Source: Acidobacteriaceae bacterium
GTDB lineage: Bacteria > Acidobacteriota > Terriglobia > Bryobacterales > Bryobacteraceae
Reading direction: 5' to 3'
Length of the DNA stretch: 11,480 nt
Assembly: GCA_019244945.1 (NCBI GenBank)
Contig: JAFASD010000422.1
Coordinates: 1-11,480 of the forward strand
Position numbers and translations under genes: made by a program. The first letter of the stretch is position 1. Each line of letters opens with the position of its first letter. This document shows, one piece after another, positions 6,695-11,480 of this stretch. The notes under the pieces were generated by a model that worked only from the letters and a program-made list of their open reading frames with translations, did no database searches and was not told the DNA's origin.

Positions 6695-7363
6695 CTAAAC
6701 CTGGTCGTTTAAGTCGGGCCACGAGTCTGGACGCTCTGGCGCGTTCATGCTGAAGTCACCAAATACCCAAATGAGCGCTTCATCGTATAGGTTTGTTAGG
6801 GGCTGTTTCGCGTTTCCCCGCTTATCCCAAGGCTGGAGATCGGCGTCTGTAACGCAAAAGCACAGTTCGGTCTCACCCTGCTGGCGGAGGTCTTCTGCAC
6901 GGCCGAGGACGGCGCCCAGGATTGCCTGATCAAAGGGCTTTAGCGAGAGATCCATTTGCGCCAGGTCTAGCGCTCGCTCAAGCATGTGTTCCTTGAGAGG
7001 AAAGAGTTCGAGGCCGGGTTCTGTACGGATTGACTTTAGAACGCTGTCAAGTTGACGGAGTTCTCCCCGAACCTGTTGTTCGAAGCGGTCGAGCACTTCT
7101 CGCGCGGCGAGCTCTTGATCTGGCAATACTGTTTTTTCAGATCTTGCTCGCAAGAGGAATTGCCGAATCGCATCTGCTTCGTTTCGCGGTTGGCATTTCC
7201 GCATTATGGGTGAGCGCGCCTCCGACAGACACGGCGCGGGAAGATGGATTCGGATCTCATTTGCTCTTGCTCGCTCCAGGAGTTCGACCGCGTCCAACCG
7301 CTTGTGATGCGCGGGGGCTGCATAGGCAAAGACCCAGTTTGTTTCCACGAAAACGTGGCGCAT
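6695..7363 (-). CDS. PIN-like domain protein (putative ribonuclease)
   Basis: This is a 222-residue protein starting at ATG 7363, 6 nt after the stop of the nuclease-fold gene, so the two form an operon. The layout suggests a PIN-fold RNase. Strand 1 carries an acidic residue, Glu7 in VFVETNWVFAYAAP (most PIN proteins have DTN); a second acid is Glu48 in CLSEARS; the third is Asp145 in LKPFDQAILGAVL; the fourth is Asp173 in FCVTDADLQPWD. Between them lies a long helical section (about 60-135). PIN domains use these acids to bind metal and cut RNA, as in VapC toxins, but this protein is nearly twice VapC length and no antitoxin-like gene is adjacent. The pairing with a PD-(D/E)XK-like protein is the main clue to its job, which remains unknown. 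The Glu-for-Asp change at position 7 is conservative. Confidence 0.65.
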   Translation of the reverse strand: MRHVFVETNWVFAYAAPAHHKRLDAVELLERARANEIRIHLPAPCLSEARSPIMRKCQPRNEADAIRQFLLRARSEKTVLPDQELAAREVLDRFEQQVRGELRQLDSVLKSIRTEPGLELFPLKEHMLERALDLAQMDLSLKPFDQAILGAVLGRAEDLRQQGETELCFCVTDADLQPWDKRGNAKQPLTNLYDEALIWVFGDFSMNAPERPDSWPDLNDQV

Positions 7364-7369
7364 CGGTCA

Positions 7370-7816
7370 TTAGCCGGCGCGGCGCCAACGCGGCCCACCC
7401 GCTCGTACGATGCCATCGCTGACGATTGGGAGAACGCTGGATTCTACAGCCTCACGCACGGCCGACGGCCATGATCGGTCGCTGCCGACGCGCAAGCCTT
7501 CAAGCCACTCTTCAACCGAGCGTTCCAATTCCGATTCCCGCAGCGAATCTTTAGGGAACACCCTTAGAAGGTCACCCGTGGGGCATTCGCCTATCATCTC
7601 GATGGCTTGAGGCGCATACCCGGTATAACGGTTGCGGTAGAAGCGTACTTGTTCCGGAGTGACTAACATTCCAACAGGACAACTCATGTGAACCATGTAT
7701 GACTTCAATGCTCCCTCGCTAGTTCTCGCGTCAGAGGCGGTGCTTTTCACTTCGACCACAAGCAGAACCTCTGGGGAGTCTGGGCGCGTGACTACAATGT
7801 CCGGCCGAAGGGGCAT
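7370..7816 (-). CDS. PD-(D/E)XK nuclease-fold protein, apparently 5'-truncated
   Basis: The protein has 148 residues from ATG 7816. The core PDIVV (residues 5-9), nine or so residues, then LLVVEVKS is the signature of PD-(D/E)XK folds: Asp6 and Glu22-x-Lys24 are the metal-binding and catalytic set. This is followed by helix LKSYMVHMSCPVGMLVTPEQVRFYRN, as in restriction-like and HsdR_N-like domains. There is no ribosome binding site at 7816. The frame also stays open upstream to 7864 and encodes DIRYALARNGTLRH, which looks like genuine protein and would supply the missing N-terminal helix, yet no start codon exists there. I infer that the natural start was lost when the region joined the beta-propeller fragment. 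It is followed after 6 nt by the PIN-like gene. It could be a nuclease or a DNA/RNA-binding relative. Confidence 0.65.
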   Translation of the reverse strand: MPLRPDIVVTRPDSPEVLLVVEVKSTASDARTSEGALKSYMVHMSCPVGMLVTPEQVRFYRNRYTGYAPQAIEMIGECPTGDLLRVFPKDSLRESELERSVEEWLEGLRVGSDRSWPSAVREAVESSVLPIVSDGIVRAGGPRWRRAG

Positions 7817-7858
7817 ATGACGGAGCGTACCATTTCTCGCCAGCGCATATCGGATATC

Positions 7859-8303
7859 TGGAGGTCACAACTACCGTTTCTTCCCAGTTCCCGCCAGGAG
7901 GTCCCATGGGACCCCTCGGGCCGCCCGGAGGCGGACCACCCTGTCTTCTCGAATTCGGCGGCGGACCGGCTCCGGGTGGTGGTCCTCCGAATGCGGTCCG
8001 ATTGCTCTTCTCGATAATGCTGACGGTACCGGAGCTGACGTTCGTGGTATAAATCCGCTTCATGTCGTCGGAAACGAAGATCATGTGGGTTCTATCCTGG
8101 CCGGTTCCCAGAATCCAATCGACGGATTTCGTCGCGGGATCATACCGGCCAATGGCTTTCGCCCCTTCAGCCGTAAACCAGGTTTTTCCGCCTATGAACG
8201 TCAGGCCATGCGGGCCACGCAAGGCTCCGAGAGTGATCGACGTGAGCGGCTTCTGGTTAATCAGATCGATCAGCGCAAGCGTGTTGATGAGCGTCAGGGC
8301 GTG
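7859..8303 (-). pseudogene. YVTN-type beta-propeller gene fragment, truncated at both ends
   Basis: The minus-strand frame between TAA 8306-8304 and about 7859 encodes typical seven-bladed propeller repeats: LALIDLINQKPLTSITLG, GPHGLTFIGGKTWFTAEGAK, YDPATKSVDWILGTGQDRTH, VSDDMKRIYTTNVSSGTVSI, each with the D-x-x-x-x-x-I(D/E) blade end. A Gly/Pro/Arg-rich linker (about 7880-7990) follows, then NWEETVVV, which usually starts another blade. After that point the same frame runs on to 7731 in sequence with no propeller likeness, because those bases belong to the nuclease-fold gene. Upstream, propeller-like sequence stops 20 nt before tRNA-Val and no start codon or signal peptide is present. A TTG at 8222 would give a 163-residue product, but only as a fragment. 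Relatives are exported YncE/lactonase-like proteins. Confidence 0.7.
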
Positions 8304-8323
8304 TTATCGTGGAATTGCCTTGG

Positions 8324-8400
8324 GGGCCCTTAGCTCAGTTGGTTAGAGCGCTACCTTGACACGGTAGAGGTCAGAGATTCGAGTTCTCTAGGGCCCACCA
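8324..8400 (+). tRNA. tRNA-Val (anticodon GAC), CCA encoded
   Basis: The cloverleaf is complete over 77 nt. The acceptor is GGGCCCT (8324-8330) paired with AGGGCCC (8390-8396), followed by discriminator A and an encoded CCA. The D arm is AGCTCAGTTGGTTAGAGC. The anticodon stem is CTACC/GGTAG around loop TTGACAC, giving anticodon GAC, which reads valine GUC/GUU. The T arm is AGAGA, TTCGAGT, TCTCT, with TTCGA where TTCRA is expected. It lies on the strand opposite to all neighbours, 18 nt from the GH43 stop and 20 nt from the propeller fragment. A -10-like TGTTAT (8302-8307) is upstream, but I see no good -35. Confidence 0.97.
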
Positions 8401-8418
8401 TCTGCTTCAGCTTCGGTA

Positions 8419-10248
8419 TCAATCCTTCAACCGATACACCCGAACATAATCGAAATCCATCGTAAAGCCTGGTAGATTCTGCGCCGCGATACCGATTTGC
8501 GCTCCGCTGCCAAGGCTGTGTCGCCAAGTTCCGCCGCGAGTCCAATGGATTCCGTCGTTGCTCGTATACGCGGAGTAGAGTTCCAGCCCATCATCACCCG
8601 CACGTTTGACAATACGCAGCCAGGTGGTCGCTCCTTGAGGGCCGACCGTTATATGGTCGTAGGTCGGGAAGTATGGCGGCACAGGGCCGATTTGTTTGCC
8701 GAACTCGGTTTGCCGCGTATCGTAATCCGGAAAAACGTCCAACTTGATGCTGTTCTGGTCGTTGCCATAGATGAACAACGCTGCCTGCGCAAAGTTATAG
8801 CAGCAGGAGTTGTCAAATGGAACGCTGGTGGTCACCTTTGTTTCAACGAGGTAATCGCCTGCAGGCGTGGGCTCCCCGAGAATGGATACGCCCTGCGGAT
8901 AGCCGTTCTCATCCGGCCCCATTGTCTGCACCTCATATTCGCTGCCGGTGAGAACGTACGTATTGTTCGCGCTCGGGTGAATGAAATGCCACTGCTTCGA
9001 GAGAGTCTTCGAGTTGAACTCATCCGATAGGTCCTTGATCTCTTCACCAGGTTCATCATCCGGCTTGATCGCGGGCTTATACAGGTTTGCTTGCGAGGGC
9101 TGGGCAGCGGGTCCGGGTTGTTCAGTCGCTGAAGCCCAGTAGCCGCCCCGCACCTCGGGCCATTCATCGATCCAATCGATCGGGTCCATCATCGCTGGCC
9201 GGCGCGTGAACCCGGGATAGCCGGCGAAATAGGGACTCTCACTGTCCACTGCGTGATACAGCATATAATCCTTCCCCGAATCGTCCGTAAAGACCACGTT
9301 CCCACCCGGGCCAACCCACTTGTTCCCATTTGCGGCGATGGAGATAAATCCTCCCGGGGCAAATGTCAGCAGTGGAACGCCATTGTTGTCGATGAATGGT
9401 CCGGTCGGGCTATGTGCTCGCCCTACGAAAACGCTGTATCCACTCAGCGGCCCGTCGCAGCACGTCGAAGTCGATAAAAACAGGTAATGGTAGCCGTCAT
9501 GCTTCCAGAAGCTTGCGCCTTCGTACATGTTGTCGATGGCGATCTGCTGCTCGGATGAGGGATCGGATGTTAGTCCGTCAGCGGAGAGTTTCCGAATGCT
9601 GATGCCGCCGTTGAAACTCCCGTAAGAGATATACAGTTGGCCAAAGTCGTCTTCCACGACATCGGGATCGATAACGGCGCGCAGGAACGAGTTGTTATAC
9701 GGGTTAGGCTCCGGGGGAATTACCGCGCCGCCGCTGTCCACCCACGGGCCGGCCGGATCGCTACTCGTGGCAACGCCGATAGCCGAGCCGCCCGCCTGAG
9801 TTGTCGGCGCGACGTAGTAGAGATAGTACTTGTGATTGAAGTACTTGATCGCAGGCGCCCACAAATTCGTGTTTACGTTTCCGATCCATGCTGGAAGCGT
9901 TTTGAAAACATCCCCGATGTAAATCCAGTGGATCAGATCAACGGAAACATAGGACGTAATCAAATGATTTTTTAAGTTGCCGCTTTGGTCTTTGTCGTTG
10001 CTATTCAGCGGATCCCCGGTGCAGTAGAGATACCAGACGTCGAACCAATCGCGATTTTGTTTGAAGATGGCTGGATCGGGACAGCTCACCGCGGGTCCCG
10101 TTTTTGGGTCGTATAAAGAGAGCGGATTTTGATACGTGGTTGACCAGGAAAGATGGGAAGCTTCATCTGCCGCACTCGGCGTTTGGCCCGAGAGTAGCGC
10201 GGATGAGGCCACCACAATCGGAATCAATCCCAGCTTTATGAATTTCAT
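8419..10248 (-). CDS. Secreted GH43 glycosidase with C-terminal beta-sandwich domain
   Basis: The protein has 609 residues. ATG 10248 is preceded by AAGGAG at 5 nt. The N terminus is a Sec signal (MKFIKLGLIPIVVASSALLS, cleavage likely by about residue 25). A GH43 five-bladed propeller occupies about 38-370, with the three expected acids visible: base Asp58 in SCPDPAIFK, pKa-setting Asp194 in VIDPDVVEDD, and acid Glu243 in MYEGASFWK. WAPAI (130-134) and YLYY support the fold. The family releases arabinose or xylose from arabinan, arabinoxylan and related plant polysaccharides by inversion. A Pro-rich linker (about 376-405) leads to a beta-sandwich (408-608; LSDEFNS.TL...W at its start, FDYVRVY at its end) of the GH43_C2/DUF1349 concanavalin-like kind. 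It starts 17 nt after hpd. The exact substrate is undecided between endo-arabinanase, arabinofuranosidase and xylosidase. Confidence 0.93.
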   Translation of the reverse strand: MKFIKLGLIPIVVASSALLSGQTPSAADEASHLSWSTTYQNPLSLYDPKTGPAVSCPDPAIFKQNRDWFDVWYLYCTGDPLNSNDKDQSGNLKNHLITSYVSVDLIHWIYIGDVFKTLPAWIGNVNTNLWAPAIKYFNHKYYLYYVAPTTQAGGSAIGVATSSDPAGPWVDSGGAVIPPEPNPYNNSFLRAVIDPDVVEDDFGQLYISYGSFNGGISIRKLSADGLTSDPSSEQQIAIDNMYEGASFWKHDGYHYLFLSTSTCCDGPLSGYSVFVGRAHSPTGPFIDNNGVPLLTFAPGGFISIAANGNKWVGPGGNVVFTDDSGKDYMLYHAVDSESPYFAGYPGFTRRPAMMDPIDWIDEWPEVRGGYWASATEQPGPAAQPSQANLYKPAIKPDDEPGEEIKDLSDEFNSKTLSKQWHFIHPSANNTYVLTGSEYEVQTMGPDENGYPQGVSILGEPTPAGDYLVETKVTTSVPFDNSCCYNFAQAALFIYGNDQNSIKLDVFPDYDTRQTEFGKQIGPVPPYFPTYDHITVGPQGATTWLRIVKRAGDDGLELYSAYTSNDGIHWTRGGTWRHSLGSGAQIGIAAQNLPGFTMDFDYVRVYRLKD

Positions 10249-10253
10249 GTTTG

Positions 10254-10259
10254 CTCCTT
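10254..10259 (-). promoter_or_regulatory. Strong ribosome binding site of the GH43 gene
   Basis: AAGGAG on the minus strand sits 5 nt before ATG 10248, inside the 17-nt gap after the hpd stop. It allows independent translation initiation of the second gene of a probable hpd-GH43 transcript. Confidence 0.65.
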
Positions 10260-10265
10260 GCGGTC

Positions 10266-11402
10266 CTACAAATTTCCGCGCCGCGCTTGTTCGCGTTCGA
10301 TGGCTTCAAACAGCGCCTTGAAATTGCCTTTTCCGAAACTGCGGCTGCCTTTGCGTTGGATGATCTCGAAAAACAGCGTGGGCCGGTCTTCTACGGGTTT
10401 GGTGAAGATCTGAAGCATGTATCCCTCATCGTCGCGGTCCACAAGTATGCCTAAGCGCGCCAGGTCATCAATCGGCTCGTCGATCTTGCCGACGCGTGCG
10501 GTCAGCTCTTCGTAGTAGGTCGTGGGGACGGAAAGAAACTCCAGGCCCTGATCGTGCAACTTCGTAACGGTGTCGATGATGTTATGAGTCGCCATCGCGA
10601 TATGCTGCACGCCTGGACCGCCGTAGAAATCCAGATACTCTTCTATCTGCGACTTGCGGCGCCCCACCGCGGGTTCATTAATGGGGAAGCGGATTCGCTC
10701 ATTCCCGTTCGTCATGACCTTGGACATTAAGGCAGAATACTCGGTCGAGATGTCCTGATCGTCGAAATGCTTGAACATGCGAAATCCCATTACATGTTCG
10801 TAGAACTCGACCCAGGTGTTCATTTCGCCCCAGCCGACATTACCAACCATATGGTCAATGTAGAGAAGACCAGCGGGTCGAGAAATAGAATCGGGGAGCG
10901 AGGTTGCAACGAACCCCGGAAGAAAGGCGCCCCGGTAATTGCGCCGGTCGACAAACGTGATAATTGTGTCGCCGTAAATGGCGATTGAAGAGAGCCGCGC
11001 TTTCCCAGAATCGTCTTCGATAGTAGAAGGCTCTCGGATGCCGCGTGCGCCTCGTGCCGTCGTCTCCTTCCAGGCGGACTCGGCGTCATCCACCCAAAGC
11101 GCAATCGATTTCACGCCATCGCCGTGGCGGAGCACGTGCTCGGCGATTTCCCCGGATGGTTGCAGAGGCGTGGTCAACACAAATCGAATTTTGCCCTGCT
11201 CCAAAACGTAGGAAACGCGATCCCGCGTGCCGGTCTCCGGTCCTCGATAAGCGACCAGCGTAAAGCCCATACACGCGCGATAGAAGTATGCTGCCTGTTT
11301 CGCATTTCCAACGTAGAATTCGACGTGATCGGTCCCATGAATCGGCAGAAAATCGTTATGGACGGTAGATGGTTTTTCGCCCTGTTCAGTAAGCTGTGGC
11401 AT
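10266..11402 (-). CDS. hpd: 4-hydroxyphenylpyruvate dioxygenase
   Basis: The protein has 378 residues, normal for the family. It converts 4-hydroxyphenylpyruvate to homogentisate and CO2 with Fe(II) and O2 in the cytoplasm, the second step of tyrosine breakdown. Two vicinal-oxygen-chelate halves are seen: the N-terminal one begins HGTDHVEFYVGNAKQAAYFY, and the catalytic one contains the iron ligands His184 in YIDHMVGNV, His267 in GVQHIAMAT and Glu346 in LFFEIIQR. The C-terminal gate sequence GFGKGNFKALFE is present as RSFGKGNFKALFEAIE. ATG 11402 gives the expected N terminus, although it has only a weak ribosome binding site. No homogentisate dioxygenase or fumarylacetoacetase gene is in view; the gene downstream on the same strand is GH43, a pathway-unrelated neighbour. 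Confidence 0.97.
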   Translation of the reverse strand: MPQLTEQGEKPSTVHNDFLPIHGTDHVEFYVGNAKQAAYFYRACMGFTLVAYRGPETGTRDRVSYVLEQGKIRFVLTTPLQPSGEIAEHVLRHGDGVKSIALWVDDAESAWKETTARGARGIREPSTIEDDSGKARLSSIAIYGDTIITFVDRRNYRGAFLPGFVATSLPDSISRPAGLLYIDHMVGNVGWGEMNTWVEFYEHVMGFRMFKHFDDQDISTEYSALMSKVMTNGNERIRFPINEPAVGRRKSQIEEYLDFYGGPGVQHIAMATHNIIDTVTKLHDQGLEFLSVPTTYYEELTARVGKIDEPIDDLARLGILVDRDDEGYMLQIFTKPVEDRPTLFFEIIQRKGSRSFGKGNFKALFEAIEREQARRGNL

Positions 11403-11428
11403 CGTCGTTTAGTTCAATCAGCAATATA

Positions 11429-11456
11429 TTTGTAGTGTATGCCCGTTTACCATCAA
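11429..11456 (-). promoter_or_regulatory. Candidate promoter of hpd
   Basis: Reading the minus strand, TTGATG (11456-11451) and TACAAA (11434-11429) are spaced by 16 nt and lie 27 nt before the hpd ATG, with an AT-rich stretch between. Each box matches four of six sigma-70 consensus bases. The proposal is weak but positionally sensible. Confidence 0.3.
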
Positions 11457-11480
11457 CTCGGAGATATACCGTCAAAGCGG

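Noticed and set aside
5917..7816. Complete Thoeris system
   Set aside because: Only a ThsB-like protein is present. The neighbouring PIN-like and nuclease-fold proteins lack the NAD-binding SIR2, Macro or SLOG features expected of ThsA.
7731..8222. Intact 163-residue gene started at TTG 8222
   Set aside because: Propeller sequence continues upstream of the TTG to 8303, and the last 43 or so residues are an out-of-frame reading of the nuclease-fold gene, so this is a fragment rather than a functional gene.
1..11480. CRISPR array, insertion sequence or phage genes
   Set aside because: No regularly spaced repeats, transposase, integrase or terminal inverted repeats could be found on either strand.

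Overview
The window looks like a soil-type bacterial chromosome of moderately high GC with compact genes. The mix of secreted plant- and fungal-polymer hydrolases (GH3, GH43, GH18), a glycine/proline-rich YVTN-type beta-propeller remnant, hicBA and DUF433 modules, and a DedA gene suggests an Acidobacteriota member. That placement is an inference from gene content only; no phylogenetic marker is present.

Layout. Positions 1-696 (+ strand) hold the 3' end of a DedA-family membrane protein gene and a small DUF1801 gene. From 783 to 5131 (- strand) lie a GH18 chitinase-like gene without a signal peptide, a small DUF433 gene, and a secreted GH3 beta-glucosidase whose start is fixed by an AGGAG/GTG pair. 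From about 5208 to 7864 is an accessory, defence-like islet: hicB-hicA (- strand, ATGA overlap), a ThsB-like TIR gene transcribed divergently, and a two-gene - strand unit of a PD-(D/E)XK nuclease-fold protein followed 6 nt later by a PIN-like protein. From 7859 to 8303 is a beta-propeller gene fragment truncated at both ends, then an intact tRNA-Val(GAC) gene on the + strand (8324-8400). From 8419 to 11402 (- strand) are hpd (4-hydroxyphenylpyruvate dioxygenase) and, 17 nt behind it, a secreted two-domain GH43 glycosidase.

How the genes relate. The GH3 and GH43 enzymes would act outside the cytoplasm on beta-glucosides and arabinan- or xylan-type side chains. The GH18 protein appears intracellular or non-classically exported. 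hpd belongs to tyrosine catabolism (or quinone precursor supply) and sits in a possible transcriptional unit with the GH43 gene. The 5.2-8.3 kb part shows repeated damage and joining. HicA carries two compensating frameshifts across its first helix, the nuclease gene seems to have lost its natural start, and the propeller gene is cut on both sides, one cut lying next to the tRNA.

The most notable material is (i) the HicA compensated double frameshift, (ii) the stand-alone TIR protein with a proline-rich tail beside a toxin-antitoxin pair, and (iii) the nuclease-fold/PIN bicistron, a plausible but uncharacterised toxin or defence module. None can be called a proven new system from sequence alone.
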